A stretch of DNA of 5,687 bases from an uncultured Rhodospirillales bacterium (GTDB lineage Bacteria > Pseudomonadota > Alphaproteobacteria > Rhodospirillales > 2-02-FULL-58-16). Location: positions 1 to 5,687 of the forward strand of contig CAJXGZ010000157.1 of assembly GCA_913053795.1 (NCBI GenBank), given 5' to 3'. The notes beneath the pieces were generated by a model. It was not told where the DNA came from, ran no database searches, and saw only the letters and a list, made by a program, of their open reading frames with translations. The translations under genes were made by a program, and so were the position numbers. This document shows, piece by piece, positions 1-5,073 of the stretch (position 1 is its first letter; each line of letters begins with the position of its first letter).

Positions 1-1302
1 CTGATCCTGGCGCGGCGCACCGAGAAATCCCTGAAGTCCGCCATGCGCTACCTGGCCATCCAGGTGGCGTCCGGCCTTCTCTTGCTGACCGGCGTTTTAA
101 TCAAAGCCCACGTGACCGGCTCCATCGCCTTTGAATATATCGGCCTCGACGGCCTCGGCGCGTGGCTGATTTTCATCGCCTTCGGCGTCAAGTGCGCCTG
201 GCCCTTCCTGCATAACTGGCTCACCGACGCCTACCCGCAAGCGACGCCGACGGGAACGGTGTTCTTGAGCGCCTTTACGACGAAAGTGGCCGTCTACGCC
301 TTGGCCCGGGGCTTTCCGGGAACCGAGCTTCTGGTCTACATCGGCGCCGCCATGACCATGTTCCCGATCTTCTACGCGGTCATCGAGAACGACCTTCGCC
401 GCGTGCTGGCCTATTCCATGATCAACCAGGTCGGCTTCATGGTGGTCGGCATCGGCATCGGCACCGAGCTGGCCCTCAACGGCGCCGTCAGCCACGCCTT
501 CAACGACGTAATTTTCAAGGGCCTGTTGTTCATGTCCTTGGGCGCGGTGCTCCATATGACCGGCAAGATCAAAGGCTCGGAGCTGGGCGGGCTCTACAAG
601 TCCATGCCCTGGACCACCGCCTTCTGCATTGTCGGCGCGGCGTCCATTTCAGCCTTCCCCCTGTTCTCGGGCTTCGTCTCCAAATCAATGGTGATGGCGG
701 CGGCGCTTGAGGAAGGGTACGGCGTGGTGTGGCTGGCGCTGCTGTTCGCTTCCGCCGGCGTCTTCCATCACGCCGGAATAAAAATCCCCTTCTTTACGTT
801 CTTCTCCCATGATTCAGGCATCCGAACCAGGGAGCCGCCCTGGAATATGCTGATCGCCATGGGGCTGGCGGCGGTGATTTCAGTCTTTAACGGCGCCTAT
901 CCGTGGGTTCTTTACAGCCTGTTGCCGTTCCCGGTGGACTACGCCCCCTACACCGCAGCCCATGTGCTGACCCAGAGCCAGTTGCTGTTCTTCTCGGCCC
1001 TGGCGTTCTGCATGCTGAAGCTGACGGGCCTCTACCCGCCCGAGCTTCCCGGCGTCAACATCGACGCCGAGTGGAGCTATAGGCGGCTGCTTCCGCGCAC
1101 TGTGCGGGTTTCGCGCAATTTCTTCAGGCCCATTGACGAAATGGTCAGAACCTATTGCGTCGATTTATTCAACGCCGCCGTCAAGGGCGTCAAAAACCTT
1201 GCCGGACCGGCGGGGGCGCTGGGACGAACGGCGACGGCCGGCTCCATGGTCACATGGGCGCTGGCGCTGCTCGGCGCGTATCTGGCGGTATATTTATTTT
1301 AA
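1..1302 (+). CDS. Na+/H+ antiporter subunit D-like protein (MrpD/MnhD/NuoM superfamily), 5' end cut by the window
   Basis: The frame is open from base 1, so the ATG at 43 is internal and 433 C-terminal residues are visible. This is a polytopic inner-membrane protein of the proton-conducting transporter family shared by Mrp antiporters and complex I. Window-residue 64 is the Lys of 'GVKCAWPFLHNWLTDA' and 95 the Lys of 'SAFTTKVAVYALAR'. These match the two buried proton-path lysines known in NuoM. 'DLRRVLAYSMINQVG' (131-145) and 'HAFNDVIFKGLLF' (165-177) are further family signatures. After about residue 280, 'PWNMLIAMGLA' and 'LYPPELPGVN' begin the long C-terminal region seen in a subgroup annotated as Na+/H+ antiporter subunit D, ending in a last hydrophobic helix (about 417-433). 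Other Mrp-type subunits would be expected upstream, outside the window. The family is near certain; the exact subunit and transported ion are inference. The stop codon overlaps the opposing gene's stop. Confidence 0.9.
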   Translation: MILARRTEKSLKSAMRYLAIQVASGLLLLTGVLIKAHVTGSIAFEYIGLDGLGAWLIFIAFGVKCAWPFLHNWLTDAYPQATPTGTVFLSAFTTKVAVYALARGFPGTELLVYIGAAMTMFPIFYAVIENDLRRVLAYSMINQVGFMVVGIGIGTELALNGAVSHAFNDVIFKGLLFMSLGAVLHMTGKIKGSELGGLYKSMPWTTAFCIVGAASISAFPLFSGFVSKSMVMAAALEEGYGVVWLALLFASAGVFHHAGIKIPFFTFFSHDSGIRTREPPWNMLIAMGLAAVISVFNGAYPWVLYSLLPFPVDYAPYTAAHVLTQSQLLFFSALAFCMLKLTGLYPPELPGVNIDAEWSYRRLLPRTVRVSRNFFRPIDEMVRTYCVDLFNAAVKGVKNLAGPAGALGRTATAGSMVTWALALLGAYLAVYLF

Positions 1303-1490
1303 GCGGTAAAGAGGTCGGTTTGGCCGAGGTTCGCCCTGACGGCCTCGGTGACCTTGTCCATCTGGTTCATGGCTTTGCCGTAAAGCTTGGCGGCGGTGGC
1401 GGCGTCATCAGCCATTTCGGCTTCCTGAATCCATTTGGAAACGCGCTGGCATTGCTTCTGAATTATCTTAAATCGATCCAAATCAGACAT
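1299..1490 (-). CDS. Small helical protein of unknown function (63 aa)
   Basis: I do not recognise this protein. It is short, charged and almost entirely predicted helix: a Lys/Gln-rich segment (residues 5-25, 'RFKIIQKQCQRVSKWIQEAE'), then an Ala/Asp-rich linker, then a second helix (33-55, 'AAKLYGKAMNQMDKVTEAVR'). It has no signal peptide, membrane segment or metal motif, and one Cys at 14. A two-helix hairpin or coiled-coil fold is likely from the pattern. The start is supported by AGGTGG six bases before the ATG (plus-strand CCACCT at 1497-1502). It converges on the antiporter gene, the two stops sharing TTAA at 1299-1302. Because neighbouring sequence on its 5' side is decayed, its own promoter should lie in 1503-1597, but I see no convincing one. 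It is probably real because of the good ribosome binding site and clean fit to its neighbour; function is unknown. Confidence 0.7.
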   Translation of the reverse strand: MSDLDRFKIIQKQCQRVSKWIQEAEMADDAATAAKLYGKAMNQMDKVTEAVRANLGQTDLFTA

Positions 1491-1496
1491 TTCAAA

Positions 1497-1502
1497 CCAC
1501 CT
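1497..1502 (-). promoter_or_regulatory. Ribosome binding site of the 63-aa gene
   Basis: Reads AGGTGG on the minus strand, six bases before the ATG at 1490. It is the main support for that small gene and its start. Confidence 0.6.
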
Positions 1503-1524
1503 GTTTCAGCCCAAGGAGAATCAC

Positions 1525-1575
1525 TTGAGTATGGATCGTAGGCGGGCAACCCTTTCGCAATCGTTAAGATTCTGA
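1525..1575 (+). other. Very short ORF with a strong ribosome binding site (possible leader peptide or gene stump)
   Basis: AAGGAG at 1513-1518 lies six bases before a TTG (1525) and twelve before an in-frame ATG (1531). The frame closes at TGA 1573-1575, giving 16 residues beginning LSMDRRRATLSQ. The sequence after the stop belongs to the decayed dctM/putA stretch. It could be a leader peptide, the first codons of a deleted gene, or chance. Nothing in the peptide points to a function. Confidence 0.2.
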
Positions 1576-1597
1576 AAAGCGCATCCCGGATGGGGGC

Positions 1598-1714
1598 CTA
1601 CTTGCACCCTCTCAGGTGGTCGATGTATTCGGGCAGGAACAGGGAGATTTGCGGCGCGTAGGTGACCAAAATCAGGAACGCCAGCAGGATCATCATCCAG
1701 GGAATGCGCGGGAA
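1598..1714 (-). pseudogene. C-terminal remnant of a TRAP transporter large permease (DctM-like)
   Basis: On the minus strand the last ~39 codons before TAG (1598-1600) read as a hydrophobic helix, 'IPWMMILLAFLILVTYAPQI', followed by 'SLFLPEYI' and a short polar tail. This matches how DctM-type TRAP permeases end: a last transmembrane helix, then a Pro-Gln/Glu-(hydrophobic)-x-Leu-Trp/Phe-Leu-Pro motif. Such permeases form the membrane channel of TRAP solute importers and are usually over 400 residues. Here only about a tenth is left. Upstream on the same strand (above ~1714) the frame stays open but its residues no longer look like a permease, because the DNA is now putA antisense. The break lies at about 1700-1728. 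The family call rests on one helix plus motif, so it is moderate; that this is a fragment is clear. Confidence 0.55.
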
Positions 1715-1724
1715 ATCGGGGTGG

Positions 1725-2088
1725 GGCGGGCTCGACGCCTTCATGCATGAGCACCAGCTGTCCAACAAGGAGGGCGTGGTCCTCATGTGCCTGGCCGAGG
1801 CGTTGCTGCGCATTCGGCTTGACGCTGGGCGTCCACAGCCGCGTAGGCGCATTCGCCGGCTACATCCAAGAGCGCCTCCACGTCGGCAACGCCTACGTCA
1901 ACCGCAACATGATCGGCGCCGTTGTCGGCGTCCAGCCCTTCGGCGGCGAGGGGCTGTCGGGAACCGGCCCCAAGGCCGGGGGGCCGCGCTATCTGCACCG
2001 CTTCGCAACCGAGCGGACCTTGTGCGTCAACACCGCCGCCGCCGGAGGAAACGCGGCCCTGATGTCGCTGGAGGAAGAGGCGGGATGA
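1725..2088 (+). pseudogene. putA: Gutted putA remnant (proline dehydrogenase / glutamate-semialdehyde dehydrogenase)
   Basis: Two pieces of PutA are joined. The first, about 1725-1814, encodes 'LDAFMHEHQLSNKEGVVLMC' and 'LAEALLRI', the conserved start of the PutA N-terminal region before the proline dehydrogenase barrel. The second, from about 1813 to the TGA at 2086-2088, is in a different frame. It encodes 'FGLTLGVHSR', then 'HVGNAYVNRNMIGAVVGVQP', 'FGGEGLSGTGPKAGGP' and 'NTAAAGGNAALMSL', the very C-terminus of the aldehyde dehydrogenase domain and tail. Intact PutA is roughly 1000 residues or more, so about 800 or more codons are missing between them. The junction lies at 1810-1816 and is out of frame. 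The FAD and catalytic Cys regions are gone, so no enzyme can be made. The N-terminal ~100 codons and start are also missing. The second piece is unusually well preserved, which suggests recent loss. Family assignment is very secure. Confidence 0.88.
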
Positions 2089-2115
2089 TGACGGCGGGCG
2101 TTGCTTATCGGCGAA

Positions 2116-2124
2116 GAAAGGGGG
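2116..2124 (+). promoter_or_regulatory. Ribosome binding site that sets the start of the first lipoprotein
   Basis: GAAAGGGGG six bases before the ATG at 2131. It favours this ATG over the upstream in-frame TTG at 2101, which would put extra polar residues in front of the signal peptide, and over the ATG at 2137. Confidence 0.55.
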
Positions 2125-2130
2125 TATAAA

Positions 2131-2616
2131 ATGTCCATGGGCTTCTGTCGCCGATATCTTTTTCTGGTTATTCTCCTTGTCCTGGGCGCTTGCTCCGGGC
2201 CGCCGCCTTATGTGCACAAAGCCAAAGAATTCGACAGGAACGCCTCAAACTTCGGCCAAGACCCCAAGGATATCGAAAATGTCACCGTCTGTTACGCCAA
2301 GAGCGGCACAACCCCGGCGGAAGTTCGAAAAACGGCTCAGGATGAATGCGCCAAGTTCAACAAGGAAGTAAGGTTCTTAAAACAGGACTACAGCACGTGC
2401 CCCTTGTCGGCGCCGGTTAGCGCTTTTTTCGAATGCTACATCCCTCAGCCTGCTTATCCCCCGAGCCGGGTGGGGACCGTGCCCAGGACGGGACCTGGGA
2501 CTGGATCAGGACCCGCTACCGATTATGGAAATTACGGTCAAACCGGGGTCGGCGGACCCGCGCCATATTATTACCCCAACGCTCCGTCGCGGCTGCCCTT
2601 TCCCCAGACTCAGTGA
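2131..2616 (+). CDS. Lipoprotein of unknown function with four conserved-looking cysteines (161 aa)
   Basis: The N-terminus is a textbook lipoprotein signal: Arg-Arg at 7-8, a hydrophobic stretch (9-18) and the lipobox LGAC with Cys21 as the lipidated residue. Ser at +2 suggests sorting to the outer membrane if Lol rules apply. The mature part has a compact region (about 45-105) with four cysteines in short motifs: VCYAKS (Cys54), DECAKF (Cys73), STCPLS (Cys90) and FECYI (Cys102). These could form two disulfides in the periplasm. From about 106 to the end it is Pro/Gly/Tyr-rich and low in predicted structure. I do not recognise the family. The start at 2131 has a good ribosome binding site. 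It is the first gene of a likely three-gene envelope cluster, 36 bases before the next gene, and starts 42 bases after the dead putA stop. Lipoprotein status is secure; role is unknown. Confidence 0.85.
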   Translation: MSMGFCRRYLFLVILLVLGACSGPPPYVHKAKEFDRNASNFGQDPKDIENVTVCYAKSGTTPAEVRKTAQDECAKFNKEVRFLKQDYSTCPLSAPVSAFFECYIPQPAYPPSRVGTVPRTGPGTGSGPATDYGNYGQTGVGGPAPYYYPNAPSRLPFPQTQ

Positions 2617-2652
2617 TCCGCCAGTCAAAGCCGGCTTGAAGAGGAGAATCCA

Positions 2653-3153
2653 ATGCGAAAATTCACAATCGTTCTGATAGCTCTCTTCCTCGCCGCTTGC
2701 GCCAATAAGGAAGGCGGCGCCATGAAATTCAAAATGACCAAGGCCGAGGCGTTGGGCGCCGGGGTGGGCGCCGTTATCGGCGGCGCCGTCGGCTATCAGT
2801 TCGGCTCGGGATTGTCCCAGGCCTTGTTCTCCATGGCCGGCACAGTAGCCGGCGGCGCCGGGGGCTATGTGGCGGTGCGCAGATTGGCGCCGTCGGATCA
2901 GGCGCAATACACAAAAACAGCCAAACAAGCCCTGTCAAACGCCGCCGACGGGGAAACCCTGAACTGGTCCAATCCCAAGACCGGGGCCAGCGGAATTTTC
3001 AAGCCGACCCGCTCCTTCCGCGCGGCCGGCGATAATCTGTGCCGCGACTACCGCGCCGTCGTCGCCCTGGAAAGGGAAGTGTTGCGCAGCGGCGGCACGG
3101 CGTGCCGAATGTCCGGCGGCGATTGGCTGGCGTTTAACAACGCGCCTGGATAA
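2653..3153 (+). CDS. Glycine-zipper surface-antigen lipoprotein (Rickettsia 17-kDa antigen type, 166 aa)
   Basis: A lipoprotein with a short signal peptide ending in the lipobox LAAC (Cys16). Residues 35-74 form a glycine-zipper two-helix segment ('GAGVGAVIGGAVGYQFGSGL', then 'GTVAGGAGGYVA'), a membrane-associated hairpin with small residues every fourth position. The C-terminal domain (about 80-162) is the surface-antigen domain: 'ETLNWSNPKTGASG', then 'CRDYRAVV', Cys151, and 'GGDWLAFN' near the end. Cys130 and Cys151 could pair in the periplasm. This architecture and the length fit the 17-kDa surface antigen family of outer-membrane lipoproteins in alphaproteobacteria, whose molecular role is poorly defined. 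GAGGAG six bases before the ATG supports the start. It sits between another lipoprotein and a membrane-anchored hydrolase, so the three probably form a cell-envelope operon. Confidence 0.9.
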   Translation: MRKFTIVLIALFLAACANKEGGAMKFKMTKAEALGAGVGAVIGGAVGYQFGSGLSQALFSMAGTVAGGAGGYVAVRRLAPSDQAQYTKTAKQALSNAADGETLNWSNPKTGASGIFKPTRSFRAAGDNLCRDYRAVVALEREVLRSGGTACRMSGGDWLAFNNAPG

Positions 3154-3181
3154 TGCGGATTAAAGGCGGCGGGGCGTCTTT

Positions 3182-4000
3182 ATGAACAACTTCTTCACCG
3201 TCGTCGGGGTCAGTTATTTGGCGCTGGTGGGCCTTCTTTTTTCCTTCCAGCGCAACATGCTTTATTTTCCGGACGCAAGCGTTCCCTCGCCGGTCTTGTC
3301 CGGCGTTTCCGAGATGTCGCCGGTGTCCTTGAAGACGTCGGACGGGTTGCGCCTGCTGGCCTGGTATAAGTCCGCTTCCCGCGGACGCCCGACGCTGGTT
3401 TTCTTTCACGGCAACGCCGGAAATATCGGCGGACGGGGCTTCAAGGCGCGCCCCTTTCTGGACGCCGGATACGGTTTGCTGCTGGTCGAGTACCGGGGCT
3501 ACGGCGGCAATCCGGGATCACCGTCGGAGGAGGGGTTTTTCGCCGACGGACGCGCCGCCCGCGATTTCCTCGCCTCCCAAGGCGTCAGCCCGCGTCTTAC
3601 GGTTCTTTACGGCGAATCCCTGGGCACCGGCGTCGCCGTCAAAATGGCCAGCGAGATGGCGGGTGAATCCCCCGCCGGCGCCTTGATTCTGGAGGCGCCC
3701 TACACCTCGATCGCCGACGTCGCCGCCTATCATTACTGGTACGCTCCCGTTCGCCTGTTGATCAAGGACGCATTTGATTCGGCGTCCCTGATCGCCGGGG
3801 TGAAGTCGCCCATATTCATTATTCACGGCGACAGCGACAATACGATTCCCACCAAATTCGGGCGCAGGCTTTTCGAACTCGCCCAGGAGCCCAAGGAAAG
3901 CCTGTGGGTTCCCGGCGCCGGTCATAATGAGATTTACGCTTTCAACGGCGCCGCGGCGGTCCTTGATTTTCTCAAACGCCAAACCTGGAGCATAAAGTGA
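3182..4000 (+). CDS. Membrane-anchored alpha/beta hydrolase (BEM46/ABHD13/YfhR type, 272 aa)
   Basis: A serine hydrolase of the alpha/beta fold. A hydrophobic anchor (about residues 4-22) is followed by 'QRNMLYFPD', the usual start of the family's outside domain. The oxyanion-region motif is HGNAGN (76-81). 'LVEYRGYGGNPGSPSEEG' (101-118) is highly typical. The nucleophile elbow is YGESLGTG with Ser146. The acid is Asp219 in 'HGDSDNTIP' and the base His248 in 'GAGHN'. All three triad residues are present and the length is normal, so it should be active; the substrate, probably an ester or thioester, cannot be read from sequence. The start has only a weak ribosome binding site (AAAGG at 3162-3166, or the G-run at 3171-3174) and a stop codon at 3161 rules out an upstream start. 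It begins 28 bases after the surface-antigen gene, so translation may depend on read-through from it. Confidence 0.92.
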   Translation: MNNFFTVVGVSYLALVGLLFSFQRNMLYFPDASVPSPVLSGVSEMSPVSLKTSDGLRLLAWYKSASRGRPTLVFFHGNAGNIGGRGFKARPFLDAGYGLLLVEYRGYGGNPGSPSEEGFFADGRAARDFLASQGVSPRLTVLYGESLGTGVAVKMASEMAGESPAGALILEAPYTSIADVAAYHYWYAPVRLLIKDAFDSASLIAGVKSPIFIIHGDSDNTIPTKFGRRLFELAQEPKESLWVPGAGHNEIYAFNGAAAVLDFLKRQTWSIK

Positions 4001-4028
4001 AGAAGTATTGCTTATCCGCCCTAATTTA

Positions 4029-4057
4029 TTGACTTTTCCAGGGTTTTGAACCATAAT
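4029..4057 (+). promoter_or_regulatory. Sigma70-type promoter upstream of the 137-aa gene
   Basis: TTGACT (4029-4034) and CATAAT (4052-4057) are each one base from consensus, with an ideal 17-base spacer. The predicted transcript start is near 4064, giving a leader of about 75 bases before the ATG at 4140. The leader contains a small possible hairpin (4068-4073 with 4077-4082, one G-U pair). The region is AT-rich against a GC-rich background. Confidence 0.6.
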
Positions 4058-4139
4058 ATTCGTGTTGCGAGACTGAGTTTCGTTTGCCCCCGCCCTTGAG
4101 GAGCAGTGGGCTGAACCGGCGAAATAGATTGGGACGTGG

Positions 4140-4553
4140 ATGGATTTATTTATATCGCCGTTGCCGGAAGCCGCGTTACCTGGACCGGGCGCATTAGTGA
4201 CGCCTGGCGAGCCGGTGTACTCCGTCTTCGAACGTCCCCCCATCCAAGAGACCGAAGCCCTTCCCGGCGCCAACATGGATACCGCCAATTTCGTATTCGA
4301 GAAACCGCAGGACGGGCTAAAGCGCCCCGGCGACGGCGGACAGGAGAATCGCCAACGCGTTTTTTCGCCCGCCAACATTTCCTTCGCCGCCCTTCTCGAG
4401 GTCGCCGGAAGTGACGAGGGGGCCGCCGAGGGCGCCAGGGCCAACGGCGTCGCCAATTTCTCCGCCAAAGCCGCGGAGGCGTACGAAACCAGCGCCCGGG
4501 TCGTCACCGGCGACAACAACCCCCTGGGCGAGTCGCTGAGCCTGAGGTTATAG
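4140..4553 (+). CDS. Hypothetical protein, Pro/Gly/Ala-rich (137 aa)
   Basis: I do not recognise this protein. It is soluble, with no signal peptide, cysteine or membrane segment. Residues 1-75 are Pro/Gly-rich and probably disordered ('PLPEAALPGPGALVTPGEPV'). Residues 80-125 are Ala-rich and probably helical ('ISFAALLEVA', 'KAAEAYETSARVV'). It ends in a short 'LGESLSLRL' tail. A TAG at 4125-4127 leaves ATG 4140 as the only ATG start in this part of the frame; the ribosome binding site is weak (GGGA at 4131-4134). A good sigma70-type promoter lies upstream and a flagellar rod-like gene starts 83 bases downstream, so a flagellum-related role is possible from context only. Codon use looks like that of the neighbours. 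That the frame is used is likely because of the promoter and the synonymous-looking GC-rich third positions, but this is not proven. Confidence 0.6.
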   Translation: MDLFISPLPEAALPGPGALVTPGEPVYSVFERPPIQETEALPGANMDTANFVFEKPQDGLKRPGDGGQENRQRVFSPANISFAALLEVAGSDEGAAEGARANGVANFSAKAAEAYETSARVVTGDNNPLGESLSLRL

Positions 4554-4584
4554 ACCCCGTCACGGCCCGCCCATCTTTGCGGTC

Positions 4585-4600
4585 TGTGATGTGGATCACA
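4585..4600 (+). promoter_or_regulatory. Perfect CRP-type binding palindrome (TGTGA-N6-TCACA)
   Basis: TGTGA (4585-4589), six bases, TCACA (4596-4600): an exact match to the consensus half-sites of CRP/Fnr-superfamily regulators that respond to cAMP. It lies between the 137-aa gene and the rod-like gene, centred about 44 bases before the ATG at 4637. A CATATT at 4612-4617 could be a -10 box. If so, the site would overlap the -35 region and would be more likely to repress than activate. The regulator and the direction of control are inference. Confidence 0.5.
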
Positions 4601-4636
4601 TGCAGGCGCTTCATATTGGAGTAGCATCAAGCCGTT

Positions 4637-4963
4637 ATGAGCATAACCGGAATCATGTCGTCCGCGGTTTCCGCCCTCAACGCCAACGCGAGGGTCGCCG
4701 CCACCGCCGATAATATCGTCAACCTCAATGTCGACGGCTACAAGGCCAAGGAGGTCAGGACCACCACCCTGGTCACCGAGCAGACGTCGAACACGCTGTA
4801 TACGCCGGGCGGCGTCAAGATCGCGGTGCAGGAGATGGGCCAGGTGGATTTGGCTCACGAGTTCACCAACCTCATGCAAGCCAAGTTCGCCTACAGCGTC
4901 AACGTCCAAGTCATCGAGACAGCCGAGGAGATGTCGGACGCGCTGCTCAAAATCAAGGCTTGA
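4637..4963 (+). CDS. Miniature flagellar basal-body rod/hook-family protein (108 aa)
   Basis: The N-terminal half carries the flagellar rod/hook signature: 'ALNANARVAATADNIVNLNV' followed by DGYKAKEV, the counterpart of the 'N-I-A-N-x-N-T-x-G-Y-K' motif of FlgB/FlgC/FlgE/FlgG. The C-terminal ~40 residues, 'GQVDLAHEFTNLMQAKFAYS' then 'VNVQVIETAEEMSDALLKI', match the C-terminal D0 helix that packs against the N-terminal helix in the axial structure. Between them there are only about 25 residues, so the protein is shorter than FlgB or FlgC (about 130-150) and far shorter than FlgE/FlgG. The C-terminal helix resembles FlgE/FlgG more than FlgB. I infer a small axial or accessory rod-like component and cannot assign it to a named Flg protein. 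A TAG just upstream leaves ATG 4637 as the start; GGAGT (4618-4622) is 14 bases away, which is longer than ideal. No other flagellar gene is seen here. Confidence 0.85.
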   Translation: MSITGIMSSAVSALNANARVAATADNIVNLNVDGYKAKEVRTTTLVTEQTSNTLYTPGGVKIAVQEMGQVDLAHEFTNLMQAKFAYSVNVQVIETAEEMSDALLKIKA

Positions 4964-4972
4964 GTCTTTTTT
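4946..4972 (+). terminator. Possible weak intrinsic terminator at the end of the rod-like gene
   Basis: CTCAA (4946-4950) can pair with TTGAG (4960-4964) across a 9-base loop, overlapping the stop codon, with a T-run at 4967-4972. The stem is only five pairs and AT-containing, so termination may be partial. A second T-run (4996-5002) has no stem before it. Confidence 0.3.
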
Positions 4973-5023
4973 CTCCCCCGCCGGATTTTTAACGATTTTT
5001 TTCCAGCAAAGTCTTAATATGGT

Positions 5024-5046
5024 TTGACGTGCGCGCCGCGCGTCAA
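5024..5046. promoter_or_regulatory. Strong inverted repeat upstream of the Panacea-domain gene (operator or leader hairpin)
   Basis: TTGACG (5024-5029) is the exact reverse complement of CGTCAA (5041-5046). Inside them T5030-G5040 can wobble-pair and GCG (5031-5033) pairs with CGC (5037-5039) around a 3-base loop, giving a ten-pair stem. No T-run follows on either strand, so it is not a normal terminator. It ends 15 bases before the ribosome binding site of the next gene, a place where an autoregulatory operator or translation-controlling hairpin would be. Confidence 0.45.
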
Positions 5047-5073
5047 GACTTGTGAAACAGCAGAGGGATCAAC

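Noticed and set aside
97..555. Minus-strand frame of 152 codons inside the antiporter gene
   Set aside because: His/Gly/Asp-rich antisense product opposite highly conserved membrane-protein codons; a shadow of the real gene.
1155..1541. Plus-strand frame of 128 codons across the antiporter 3' end and the 63-aa gene
   Set aside because: It overlaps two better genes in other frames and has no ribosome binding site or family features.
1598..1852. The dctM-like tail as an intact 84-aa gene starting at 1852
   Set aside because: Its first ~45 codons are antisense to conserved putA codons and do not resemble a membrane protein, so the start is artificial.
2101..2130. TTGCTT-18-TATAAA as a promoter for the first lipoprotein gene
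   Set aside because: The -10-like TATAAA touches the ATG, so transcription would begin at or inside the start codon and the good ribosome binding site would not be transcribed.
2628..2637. Palindrome AAGCCGGCTT between the two lipoprotein genes
   Set aside because: It has no loop and no T-run and is short; not enough for a terminator or operator claim.
2506..2928. Minus-strand frame of 140 codons across the two lipoprotein genes
   Set aside because: Antisense to two genes with clear lipoboxes; no coherent protein features.
3981..4046. AAACCTGG pairing with CCAGGGTTT as a terminator after the hydrolase gene
   Set aside because: The arms are about 50 bases apart and need a bulge; no T-run follows in the right place.
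4564..4580. Sigma54 promoter upstream of the rod-like gene
   Set aside because: The GG and GC elements are 13 bases apart instead of the required 10, and the flanking bases do not match.
3518..4909. Long minus-strand open frame (463 codons)
   Set aside because: It runs antisense across the hydrolase, a promoter region, the 137-aa gene and most of the rod-like gene, all of which are better supported. The product has no recognisable motif and reads as GC-rich antisense sequence.
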